Positions 1 to 10,330 of a DNA stretch of 64,000 nt are shown here, in pieces (positions within the stretch are counted from its first letter, which is position 1; each line of letters starts with the position of its first letter). Source of the stretch: Paguma larvata (lineage: Eukaryota > Chordata > Mammalia > Carnivora > Viverridae); contig CM057830.1 of the NCBI GenBank assembly GCA_030068075.1, positions 23,654,247 to 23,718,246 of the forward strand, written 5' to 3'. Below the pieces are notes generated by a model. It ran no database searches. It had not been told where the DNA came from and saw only the letters and a program-made list of their open reading frames with translations. Made by a program: the position numbers and the translations under genes.

Positions 1-312
1 GCACCATAAAATAGATAAGGTGACACATAAAGTTAACCTTTACACCTTCTAAATTGTTTGACTCCCTGCTTAGTTGGGTTTCTGTTGCAAACACAAGTAC
101 AAAATATGTTAAGTATTAGTGGCAAGAGAAAGAGATCGTATCTGGCAACATGAGTAGTCTTAGGTGGTTGGAACGGAGGATGAGCAGGAGTAAGTATGGA
201 GGAGGAGAGGGTATAGATTAATAAATAATTTCTTAACTGCTTGATGTTAGCTTCTGTTTGCACATGCTGACGTTCACCTTTTGCACTTCAAAGGGTCTGA
301 ATGTAAAAGTTC

Positions 313-735
313 AGAATCTTCTGGGGCGCCTAGGTAGCTCAGTCAGCTAAGTGTGGGACTCTTGGTTTCAGCTCAGGTCATGATCTCGTGGTTTATGAAT
401 TTGAGCCCTGCGTTGGGCTCGGTGCTGACCTCTAGGAGCTTGCTTGGGATTCTTTGTTTCCCCCTCTCTCTCTCTGCCCCTCTCCTGCTCTCCCTGTGTC
501 TCTCGAATTAAACAAACAAACAAACAAACTTTAAAAAACTTGAATGCCTTGAGCGTCCGTCCAACTCTTGATTTCAGCTCATGTTATGATCTCATGATTC
601 CTGCGATCAAGCCCCACATCAGGCTCTGTGCTGACAACACAAGGGCTGCTTGGGCTTCTCTGCCTCTCTCTCTCTCTCTCTCTGTCTCTCTTTCAAAAAT
701 AAATAAACTAAAAAAAAAATTTTAAGAATCTTCTG
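313..735 (+). mobile_element. Double CAN-type SINE (two units) within one target-site duplication
   Basis: Unit 1 starts at about 324 (GGGCGCC, then a degenerate A box around TAGCTCAGTCAG) and ends in a (AAAC)n tail near 535. Unit 2 (about 541-724) lacks the first 30 or so bases of the SINE head but has the B-box-like region, the CT-rich body and an AAATAAATAAA tail. The 11-bp repeat AGAATCTTCTG occurs at 313-323 and again at 725-735, so it brackets both units. This fits a dimeric insertion, or a second SINE landing in the tail of the first. Both units are diverged, so the insertion is not recent. Confidence 0.85.
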
Positions 736-1404
736 ACCCATCAAGGTAGACATTGCAATAGTTACTGCCTTTCTCTTCCTCTATTTTTTGTAATAAGAAT
801 ATTATAATAATATTGATTAGGCAAAATGCATTGACAAATTGAGTCAGCCATTTGAACACATATCAAAGAGAAATGAGAGAAGTTCGACTTCTTTATTTCT
901 TTTATCTGTTGAGAGCACCTTTGCTTAAAATACACTTATTTCTCCCCCAAGCTGCAGAATCATGGTCATATTTTAGTGCAGTGTTTCAAAAGCCTGCTGT
1001 GGTATTTTTGTTTCTTGGTGAAATTTAACTTGTAACATCAGCTCCTGGGATTACTTAGATTTATTTAGACTGCTTGTCTACAGTTTGGGGTAAATCTTGT
1101 AGGATTATTTTGAGGACCAATCTACCTCAGCCTTTAGATTTGGAATTTCTTGGGCAAGTCATTCAGCTTATTTAGGTCTTAGTTTCCTTACCAGTTAAAT
1201 GAAGTGTTCATCCTGGATAATCTCTAAGTTCACTTCCAGTATAAAATGTTACCATTTTGTGGTATTATCTAAGAGTACTTGGTACACTGGTAGGAAAAAA
1301 AAAATTCTTAAAGTAACTCTCTATCCTGGAACTGAAAATTTCAGTGTCTGCACAGACAAAATCAAGTAGGACTAAGCTGGCTGTTTATACCCCACAGTGG
1401 GTAC
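736..1404. other. Mostly unrecognised; a MIR-like core at about 1125-1250
   Basis: AT-rich sequence with no supportable gene. The segment near 1145-1230 (TGGGCAAGTCATTCAGCTTA, then AGTTTCCTTACC) matches the central MIR pattern in plus orientation. The rest shows nothing I can name. Confidence 0.45.
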
Positions 1405-3598
1405 TGTCACATTTTTCTAAGTTTTACTAAAGTATAACTTTATATGACAAAATTTACCCTTTTAAAGTATATACTTATATCATGCTGACTGCAGTCAAAA
1501 CATAAAACATCTTCATAATTCCCCCAAAGTTTCCTTATGCCTCTGCCTACCTCCAGTTTTCTAGATTTCATTGCTGTGTTTTCTGCCCCTAAAGTTTTTC
1601 CTTTCTAATAAGGTCATTTAAATGGAATCAGGCAGAATGTTGTTTTATGTGGCTGGCTTTTTTCACTTAGCTTAATGATGTGAAATCTCTTATTTGTATC
1701 AGTATAGATTGTTCTTATTGTTGAGTAGTGTAGCGTTGTATGGATTTGAAACAGTGTGCTTATGTGGTCACCAGTTAATAAAATTTGTGTTGTTTCCAGT
1801 TTTTTTTTTCCTAATTTCTCTTGGGTACCTATCTAGGAGTAGAATTATTGAGTCTTAGAATAAATACATTTTTATCTTTATAAGAAATGATCATAGTGAC
1901 TGAATCATTTTGCATTCCAACTAGCAATGTTACAATTTTTTCCGTGTTCTTATCCATACTTATTAGTTTTGGATATTTTTTTCCTTTTTTAAAAAATCTT
2001 AGCATTGTAGTAAATAGTAGTGTTTGTGTTTTTAATTCCCATTTTCAGGTTGACTAAGTATTTGCATTTGCTTATTGGCCATTCATATGTCTTCTTTAAT
2101 GAAGGTTTTGGTCAAATATTTTGCCAATTTTTTTATTGAGTATATTGTCTTTTAATATTGAGCTCAAGGGTTCTTTATATATTCTGGATACAAGACCTTT
2201 ATCAGATATAGGTTTGCAGATATTTTCTCCCAGGCTGTGTCTTATCTTATGAAGTACAGAATTTTTTTTTAATTTTGATAAATCTCGTTATCATTTTTCC
2301 CCTTATAGTTCATATTTCTTTGTCTTGTCTAAGAAATATTTGATAACCCAAGGCCACAAAGATTGTATGCTATGTTTCTTATAGAAGATTTATAGTTTAA
2401 GCTCTTACTCTTGGACCCATGATACATTTTAAGTGTAGCAAGCACTATTTTTAAAATTACTTTCCCCATTGCTTTACTTTTGTACCTTGGTGGAAAATTA
2501 ACTGACCATTTATGTGAGAGTCTGTTTCTGTACTATCTGTTGCATTGATCTGTATGTTTATCCTTGTGTTGGTACAACTCTGTTTGTCGATACTTATCTT
2601 TATAGATAGCATACATATTTCAATTTTGTCTGCTTTTAAAAAAACATTTGACTACTCTAAGTCTTAGGCATTTCAATTTTAAAATTGTTGGTCAGTTTCT
2701 CTAAAATTCCCACCATGATTTTGATAGGATTACAGTGAACTTAGGGATCAAATGGAACAAACTGACTCCTTACCAAAAATGAATTTTTTGATTCATGAAC
2801 ACAGTACGTATCTCCATTTATTTAGGTCTATAGCAGTACTTCTTAATTTTCAATGTGCATGTCTTTTATGTATTTCGTAAAATGTATCCTTAATAGTTTC
2901 ATATTTTTGATGCTATTCCAAGTGGTATTTAAAAATTGTATTTTTCATAAATAAACATCTGATTCTTATAAATTGACCTTTTATCCTGTGGCTTTGCTGA
3001 ACTCACTCTCATCACCTTTATTGTAGAATTCCTGAAGATATTCTTTGTAGATGACCATGTATATGATAATAAAGGCAGCTACTCTCCTTCCTTTCCAGTC
3101 TCTACCCTTTTTTCTCTTTGCTGTATTGTTCTGGCCAGGACCTCCAGTCAGTGTTGAATTGAAAAGATGAGAACAGATACTTGACTTGTTTCTAATTGTA
3201 AGGGAAAAGAATTTGGTATTCACTGTTAGGTATGATGCTGGCCTTATTTTTATAGAGCCTCTTCATTAGGTTAAGGAAGTTATATTTTATTCTTAAATTA
3301 GTGAGAATTTTTTCATGAATAAGTGTTGAATTTTGTCAAATAGTTTTTCACATGGTATACATTTTAGTCTGTTAATATGGAAAAATACAATGTTTTTTGA
3401 ATGTTGAACCAACTGCATTCTTAGGATAAAGTCCTCTTGGTCATGATGTAACATGCACTTGATATGTTGTATATAACATATATGTATATACATATATACA
3501 GATGCATACAACATATATGTTCTAAATTGATTTGCTAATATTGTATTAAGGATTTTTTGCATTTATGTGTGAATTCTTACATATATGTAGTATTCCTG
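1405..3598 (-). mobile_element. Old LINE-1 remnant, antisense, 3'UTR through RT region
   Basis: Read on the minus strand, the order is correct for an L1 3' part. RT-domain sequence lies near 3300-3360 (FDKIQH is visible in a minus-strand frame ending at 3293). The ORF2 C-terminal region follows near 1690-1860, then 3'UTR-like sequence near 1405-1600. The spacing between the RT motif and the C-terminal end, about 1.6-1.9 kb, suits ORF2. Many stops and indels mean that no frame of length survives. It is probably an L1M-age element; the subfamily cannot be given from reading alone. Confidence 0.8.
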
Positions 3599-3606
3599 TA
3601 CCTCTC

Positions 3607-3860
3607 CCAGTGGCAGATAGCTTTTGCATAGTATCAGTGCAGTGTTGAGAGGGTGGGTTTTCTACTCTTTACCCAGCAGCAGCCAAACTCTGCCCACAGT
3701 GGAGTGGGTATGACAGTTTCCTCCCCCTTCCCCAGTGGCAGGTGGCATTTCCAACCAAAACGTGGTTGGATTCCAGATTGGAGCAGATTTCCTGCCCTTT
3801 ACCATTAACAGATGCATTTGTTTAATATCAGTGAGAAATTCTACGTATGGGCACATCTCT
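3607..3860. repeat. Imperfect two-copy direct repeat, period about 125 bp
   Basis: CCAGTGGCAG occurs at 3607 and again at 3732. A second matching block, TTCTACTCTTTACCCA (3660), is echoed by TTCCTGCCCTTTACCA (about 3789). The offsets of 125 and about 129 bp agree, so this looks like a diverged tandem duplication. It lies directly next to the RT end of the antisense L1 remnant and may belong to that element's 5' part. No coding role is seen. Confidence 0.45.
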
Positions 3861-4610
3861 CAGGTTTTGTGTCCCTGGCAGCTGCTCATCACCTCACGTG
3901 CATGCAAGTCCTGGAGCACAGAGGAGCTTCTCTAGGTATTCGTGCTCAATCTTCCAATGTTGGCAGACCGTGCATGGCTTTCCCACCAAGACAGTATCTC
4001 GGAGTTCACGCCTGACCCCACTTTGCCTTGTGAGCCCCAGGGAAAGCTCACAGAAAAGACTTGGCGAGTGGGCGCAGACTTGCCTTGTGTATGTTGTTCC
4101 CAAAGATTCTAAACTGTCATACTAGCAAGTACTTGGCATTTAACCATTCATTAAGCTTTCATTTTACTTCTTAGCTGCTTTGTTGAATGCCAACTCTTCC
4201 TCCCTTGCACTGCCAAAAGTAAAACAATTTGTTCCCTCTCTTGTCAGAGAGGCTTGCTACCTTTTGAAATGAAGTTAATCTTTTTGTCTGATGATCTTAG
4301 CTCCTGAGGGGCTCAGAAATTGATGATTTTGCAAATATTCCATTGTTTTTCTCATTGTTAGGAGAGATAGGATCAGTGTTCTCTCATGGCTTTCTGCATC
4401 CTAAGATGCCCTGCAGAGGTATATGACATCTTCTGCCTAAGAAACATTCTGGAAAGCATGTAACTGAGACTATATCCTATCCCCAAATGCATTCTTCATG
4501 GAGAGCTTGAGTTTCAATGTTAATGCCCTTGAAATTGAGACAAGGGCTGTAACCTGTAGACAGATTCTCAGATATGATTTCATATATTCTTGTTTACATA
4601 GAGAGTAATT
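3861..4610. other. No recognisable feature
   Basis: Several short overlapping open frames lie at 3850-4125 on both strands. None shows a known motif or splice context that I can support. Confidence 0.5.
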
Positions 4611-4614
4611 TAGT

Positions 4615-4705
4615 TACCTTAAGATTTTATTTGTCCAACAGTTATTGAACACCTACTGTGTGCCAGAAACTCTTCTTGACTTTGAGGACTGAGCAGTGAA
4701 TAAAA
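4615..4705 (-). mobile_element. L2-type LINE 3' end, antisense
   Basis: The segment TTATTGAACACCTACTGTGT followed by GCCAGAAACTCTTCTTGACT and GAGCAGTGAATAAAA matches the reverse complement of the L2 3' terminus. It is ancient and fragmentary. Confidence 0.5.
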
Positions 4706-5667
4706 AACAGTGCATGAATTTCATAAAGCCACATCTACAACCACCAGTGAGAACGTAGAAACACAAACATGCTGATTATTTGGCTTCATCTTGGTGAAAA
4801 ATCTAGTTATTTTAACCCACTACGGCCAGTTTAAGTCATTATTTTTTATTTAGTCAAATTGTGTTTTCACTGAAAGGATTTCTCGCCTTTTTATTTACTC
4901 CAAGGGAAGACAATTTGCTTGAGTACATCTCAGCAATTCCCTCTTTGTTAGGGTGGATGCCAATTCAATATGCAAACTTACTCCATAGTATGTTTAATTA
5001 TACTTAGTTGGGGAAATCCCAATAACATTAAAATACTCCATTTGGAAATATGGCATCTGTATTTTTTCTAAATTCATTCTAAATCTTCTAAAAGCAGTGA
5101 GACCAGAGGTAATTACAAATCTAAAATGTAAAAGAAATAGTTGAGACACAACATAGTGTTTGGTAAGTGAAAAGGATGCTTCAAGTATAATTGTCTGAAT
5201 AGAAATCAAGTATTTCAAGAAAAGTCCTTTCATATATATAAGGCATTGGATTTTGAGTGCTCGTTAAATAATGTTGAATGCTGGCACCCCAGATATCACC
5301 AGTACAGCTTGTCGATAGGACGGATCTACATGTACTGCTTACTGTTGTGAGGGAGACCACCACCTTGACAGAGTTTGTTCTTGGCTCACAGGGAAAAGGA
5401 TGAGGATGTATTTTTGTTAAGAATTTTAAATTTGGTGTAAGACAGTTTTTCAATGTGGAAGCTTGATTAGGGTAAAGTAAGGATTATGATACATTAGTTG
5501 AGTGAGGGTTGGGGGCACAGCAAGGTGAGGGACCCAATTGTTTTCTTTTGAGGAGTTGGTGGGGCTTTGGGGAAGTGCTGTAATGAATGATACATTGTTT
5601 GCCTGGGCAAGAGTCTTCTAGAATAATAAAGTTATACTAATGTGGACAACTGAATAGTATAGTCATG
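4706..5667. other. No recognisable feature
   Basis: AT-rich unique-looking DNA. A 90-codon open frame on the minus strand (5181-5453) has no motif I recognise. Confidence 0.5.
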
Positions 5668-5668
5668 T

Positions 5669-5866
5669 CATTGGTTCTCACCTATGGCTGTTTTGCCTCC
5701 CAGGGGGCTTAGGGCAAAGTCTGCAGACATTTTCAGTTGTTTCAAGGGGATCGGGGGCTGTCAGCCTAGGCTGCTGCTAAACACCCTACAGTGCAGAAGA
5801 CAACCTTCCCAACAGAGAATTTTCCAGCCCAGTATGTCAGTAGTGCTCAGGGTGAGAAATCCTGGT
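5669..5866 (+). mobile_element. MER20-type hAT MITE
   Basis: It begins TTGGTTCTCACC and ends GTGAGAAATCCTGG, a degenerate terminal inverted pair. It includes GCTGCTAAACACCCTACAGT, the most typical stretch of MER20. It is a non-autonomous DNA transposon fossil with no coding capacity. Confidence 0.8.
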
Positions 5867-6090
5867 GTAGACAAGACGTCTGTAAAGGGCCAGATAGTAA
5901 AAATTTTTAGACTTTGTGCCATACGATCTTTGTTGCAACTACTTGACTCTGTTGTAACACAAAAGGAGTCTTAGAGAATACAGATGTATGTGCATGGCTG
6001 TGTTCCATATTTTATATACAAAAACAAGCAGAAAGAGCAAGCAGGGAACAAGATTTTGCCTGTGGGTTGCGGTTTTCTGACCCCTAAAGG
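5867..6090 (+). mobile_element. Second old hAT-like MITE (CTGTAAAGGGCCAGATAGTA type)
   Basis: The diagnostic stretch CTGTAAAGGGCCAGATAGTA starts near 5880. It is followed by TTGCAACTACTTGACTCTG and, near the far end, GGTTTTCTGACCCCTAAAG. The same family occurs in the opposite orientation at about 43963-44160. I recognise the consensus but am unsure of its formal family name. Confidence 0.6.
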
Positions 6091-6728
6091 AGACCGTAAA
6101 CTGTATGGGATGGGTAGTCCCAGTTCTCAGTGTTTATGAGTGCGTTCAACTCTGCATTTTATCTTCAATGGAAGCAAAACCATTTTCAAGAAAACATAGG
6201 TAAAAGAGCAAATACAGATGGAATGCTTTATGAAAGTCCCAGATTTTCTTAAGAACACTGTGAACATTTCTATGGAGTTGATTTTTCTGTGCTATCTAAA
6301 ATATACCAAAACAGTGATCTGATTGCCAGATCGGTAATTTTCTGGGATGACCTGCTGAAACTAAAACTACCTTTTAGCTGCATCTTACCATATAATTAAA
6401 AAAAAATGGTAGTATGCAACAAAAACAATTGTTTCTCTTAGAACAAACAAGATATGACACCCTTGCTGAGTGTGGCTTCAGAATTCTCCCTTTAATCTTT
6501 AGCTTTCTTTTTTCAGTTTTTGTTTTGTGGCATTTATAACTTTCTGATATTTATATATTTATAATCAATACCATAAACCTAGCCATATTTGGATGGTATT
6601 TGTTTATTGTCATGCCCTCCCCATAGGCCAGGGTCATCATCTATTTTAGTCACAGCTGTATCCCATCACCTAGAGAGCCAGAATGGATAATTGCACCATT
6701 AACAGAGAACCATTAGTATGATCATAAC
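6091..6728. other. No recognisable feature
   Basis: AT-rich sequence without repeat signatures or a supportable open frame. Confidence 0.5.
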
Positions 6729-6730
6729 TA

Positions 6731-6950
6731 ATGCTTTCATAGCACTTATTATGTGCCAGGGACTATTCTAAGCACTTTACATGGATTAGCTTATCTAATC
6801 TCATTACAACCCTGGGAAGTGGGTGCTATCATTGTTCACACTTTAAAAGTTGAGAGTCATGAGCTAGCAAGTGATAGAGCTAGGAGTGGAATCCATGTAG
6901 TCTGGCTCCAGAATCCATGCTTTGAAAGACTACACTATAGCTGCTTCTCA
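6731..6950 (-). mobile_element. MIR SINE, antisense
   Basis: It contains TTATTATGTGCCAGGGACTA, then TTCTAAGCACTTTACATGG, and ends with the reversed tRNA-like head (GTCTGGCTCCAGAATCCATG). It is nearly full length and ancient. Confidence 0.85.
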
Positions 6951-6966
6951 TGCTTATATGTTGCCT

Positions 6967-6968
<2 letters not shown>

Positions 6969-7015
<47 letters not shown>
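6969..7015 (+). repeat. (CA)n microsatellite, about 23 units
   Basis: An uninterrupted AC dinucleotide run immediately beyond the head end of the antisense MIR. It is likely to vary in length between individuals and is capable of Z-DNA. Confidence 0.97.
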
Positions 7016-7018
<3 letters not shown>

Positions 7019-7906
7019 AGTTCGTATATTACACAACTTATCTATTGTAAAGGTGCATTATACTTTGAGCCCAGGTCAGCTGGCTTTGCCATTCTGAAAT
7101 GACACTTGGATATTCAAGGCACAAGTCCATAGAGGTCTAGCTCTATGAGACACTGAGGTGCCTAATGGGAAACAGCAGATCATAAGGAAAGAAAAAGTCG
7201 AGGAAAGAAGCTTCCTCTACTATATGTGTTCCTACCATTAGAGAGAGAGATGGTATTGCTTAGAGCACAATGTACACTGCTTCCTGTGAACAGACATCTG
7301 GACCCTAGCAGAGAAAGGCTTCTGTTGATAAAATATGAAAGGGCAATTTTCTTACACAAATCTCAGACCTCAGGAGTCCAGAGAGGGAACACAACTTAGT
7401 CATAGAGTATGACACAGAGGTAGAGGTTGGGAGGGACCCCTGCTCTACCTCAACACTGCCGAGTATCCACAGCTGCCAGTGTTTCTCCAGAGCTAGGGGT
7501 ATATTATCATGTATGGGCAGTCAGGCAACACAGAGTGTGGGCAATAAGGCATGGCCATCAGTGTTTGCAGTAGGAGGGTGGTGGCAACAGTCGAAGACCA
7601 GCTGCAGCTGAGGGAGGGAAGGTATTCTGGGAGGTCTCAATAACAGGTGTTACCACAGAGGGAAAAATATTCCTATGTTGTATGGAGAAAGCCATATCGA
7701 TGACTGTGAGTACTCCTGAGACATATTCCGCAAGTCCCCAAGTGATTGAGTCAGGAGAAGAACTTTATAGAGTGCTAAAATTCAAGTGTTTTTATTTTTT
7801 TAAGGTAGCAGATTAGAATTATCCCATTTTTATCACAATAACTGCTTAGAATCAAAATAATGGCTCACAACCATTATAGAGCTAAGGCCATTATTACTTC
7901 CCGAGT

Positions 7907-7908
<2 letters not shown>

Positions 7909-7948
<40 letters not shown>
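7909..7948 (+). repeat. (GT)n microsatellite, 20 units
   Basis: A perfect GT dinucleotide run, opposite in orientation to the CA run about 0.9 kb upstream. Confidence 0.97.
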
Positions 7949-7950
<2 letters not shown>

Positions 7951-8708
7951 TAGGGAGCAAGGGAGAGAAAGGCTGTACGTATATATACTTAGGTCTAAGT
8001 CATCTCCGATCTTACAAATTAAGTAAATTAAATCCACTGCAATGGGTTTTTAATAAAAACACAATGGTCTTGGCTGTTCTCTGAATTACTAATGTCTTGA
8101 AACTGTCTGAAAGTCATTTGGATATGCTTGCTGATAATACTCTTGATGAGGAATAAAATTTATTTTTTTCTCAAGAGCTAATTAATGTAATCTTTAAAAT
8201 ATATAAATCCTGTGGTGAGCCCAAATAATTATAATTGAAATGTGGACCTTGCCAAAATTGAGAAAATTAAAATGCAAGCAAAATCTGTTAATATATCTAA
8301 ATTAAAAAAAAATAAAAACAAAAAAGAAAGAAAACCAATTAACTTCTGGAAACAGGGTTTGGTATTTAGAATGCAGGAGATTAAATTATGCAGATATCAA
8401 ATTAACACTTGGAATGAAGGTGGTGTTGCCTAGCTGCCTTTCAAAGCCTTGCTTTGCTCAGGCTAACATTTCTAGAGAGCAGTGAAGTGAGCTATTTAAA
8501 AGGCCACAGTTGTGTGCCCTAAATGGTCCACACAGGGATCATAAAAATCCCCAATGGAATCTTTAGCAGCCTGGAGATAATTGGAAGGAAGGCATGGGAC
8601 TAGTAATTAAATCACAGGTACTTTCTGGGGAGATTATATGTAGATATACATATAGAGAGATATATAACACTAGACAACATACAAATTGATATGGGCAGAT
8701 ACATATAT

Positions 8709-8748
8709 GTGTGTGTGTGTGTGTGTGTGTGTATTTATTTATTTATTT
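8709..8748 (+). repeat. (GT)n followed by (ATTT)n
   Basis: Twelve GT units (8709-8732) run directly into ATTT repeats. Confidence 0.95.
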
Positions 8749-9671
8749 CTGTAATACCTACTCAGTCATTTTGATCACTTCAGTAAATAGTTGAGCAACT
8801 CCACTAGAGGTAAAAAAAAATAAAATAAAATAAAGGACACCAATGTCCTTAGGGCTTAGAATACAATTGCAAACCTTTTAGAATATACATTGTCATGTGA
8901 CACCTATGCATCTGATGCATTTGAGCAATTTAGTAAGAAAAACAAAATGGCCAAATGAGTCATTTTGTTTTGTTTTGTTTTGCTTTATGCCTGAACTGGC
9001 CAGCTTGATATCAGTTCTGATAGTTCCATGTTACTACTACACTTAGGAAATCTCAAAACTGCATCTTTGGTTCTTCAGAGTGCCGCTGTGTGTTTCTCAC
9101 TTACCAAAGGTTGTTTTTAGCATTACATAGGTGCTGTCACAGCCTCTTTCACTGCATTATTGTAAGGAGTTCACTCTGGGAGCAGTTTCTGTAGATATAC
9201 TACCATAAAGAGGTTATGGTATATCAGTATGGATGGATTTGTTCTTACCTCATTAGCCAGCCAGACAGGAGTAATTTTTAATATCAGATCTGGACCCAGG
9301 GGGAACTCTTGTCTTTTTTTTTTAAGACAAGCTGTAGAATGTATACCCTGCTCCACAACCTTGAGATGACCATTAACATTCAGACCTCCATCATAGGTGC
9401 CATCACCAAATGGCCATATTAAGAAGACACCTGAGAGAGCAATAAGATTTGAGAATACTTCCTGAGACTTATAACTGGCATTGGCACAGACATGAGACAT
9501 TCATCTTATTCTGATTATTTTGGCTTCTTAGCCTAGAGGAAAGGAAACAAGTCAGAAAAACCAAAGATTTGTGGAATTAGTTTGGTATCATTACATCTAT
9601 TCCCCCAAAAGGAACAAAAGAGCACAAAATGGGGGAAGAAATGGAGATAGAATAATTTCTTTCCAAGTACC

Positions 9672-10172
9672 ATATAGATCTTCCTCGACTCATAATGGAG
9701 TTGTGTCCTGATAAACCCATCATAATTTGAAAATACTGGAAGTCGAAAATGCATTCACTACACCTAACCTACCCAACATCGTAGCTTAGTCTAGCCCACC
9801 TTGAAAGTGCTCAGAACACCGAACATTAGTCTACAGTTGGGCAAAATAATCTAACACAAAGACTATTTTATAATGAAGTGTTGACTATTTCATGCAATTT
9901 ATTGAATACTGAAAGTGAAAAACAGAATGGTTGTACAGGCACAGAATGATTGTAAGTAAATTGGTTGTTTACCCTTGTGGTTGGTGGCTGAGTGGGAGTT
10001 GGAGCTCGCTACCACTGCCCAGCCTCATAAAAGAGTATCATTTAAACTCCATCTCACTAGCCCAGGAAAAAATCCAAATTCAAAATTCAAAGTATGGTTT
10101 CTGTCGAATGCGCATTGCTTTTGCACCAGTGTAAAGTTGAAAAATCATAAGTTGGGAACCGTTTGTATTTGA
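9672..10172 (-). mobile_element. Tigger-like (TcMar/pogo) non-autonomous DNA transposon
   Basis: The left end, CTTCCTCGACTCATAATGGA, and the right end, AAATCATAAGTTGGGAACCG, are relics of inverted termini. Between them lie CACTACACCTAACCTACCCA and TGAAAGTGAAAAACAGAATG, which I recognise from a Tigger-family MITE (Tigger3/MER44 group; exact name uncertain). About 500 bp, no transposase frame. Strand follows the published consensus as I remember it. Confidence 0.7.
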
Positions 10173-10204
10173 AAAGCAAACTGGTATGATGAATAGTTGA
10201 TGAA

Positions 10205-10330
10205 TACATTAACTCATTTAGCAAATATTAACTAATTTAGGCTTGAAGTTATTAGGATGAGCAAAATCAGACAAAACCTCTGCTCTAACAGAATGATAGC
10301 CTAGCATGGGGTACAGACCTTCATTGAATA
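10205..10330 (-). mobile_element. Possible L2 3' end, antisense
   Basis: TTAGCAAATATTAACTAATT, then ACAAAACCTCTGCTCTAACA resembles a strongly diverged reversed L2 end. The match is weak. Confidence 0.35.

Larger units (their letters stand above)
7016..9671. other. Gene-free interval with simple repeats
   Basis: Apart from the GT tracts listed separately there are an A-rich run (about 8300-8335) and a (TAAAA)n run (about 8817-8836), either of which could be an old retroelement tail. A TTTTG run lies at about 8964-8982. A 109-codon minus-strand open frame (9171-9500) has no recognised domain and is probably chance. Confidence 0.5.

Noticed and set aside
444..725. Open frame of 93 codons across the first SINE pair
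   Set aside because: It is a translation of SINE and CT-repeat DNA, with low-complexity LSLSLS runs and no gene context.
3840..4125. A possible exon with overlapping frames
   Set aside because: No consistent splice signals or protein similarity, and three frames are open at once, which is typical of chance in GC-richer DNA.
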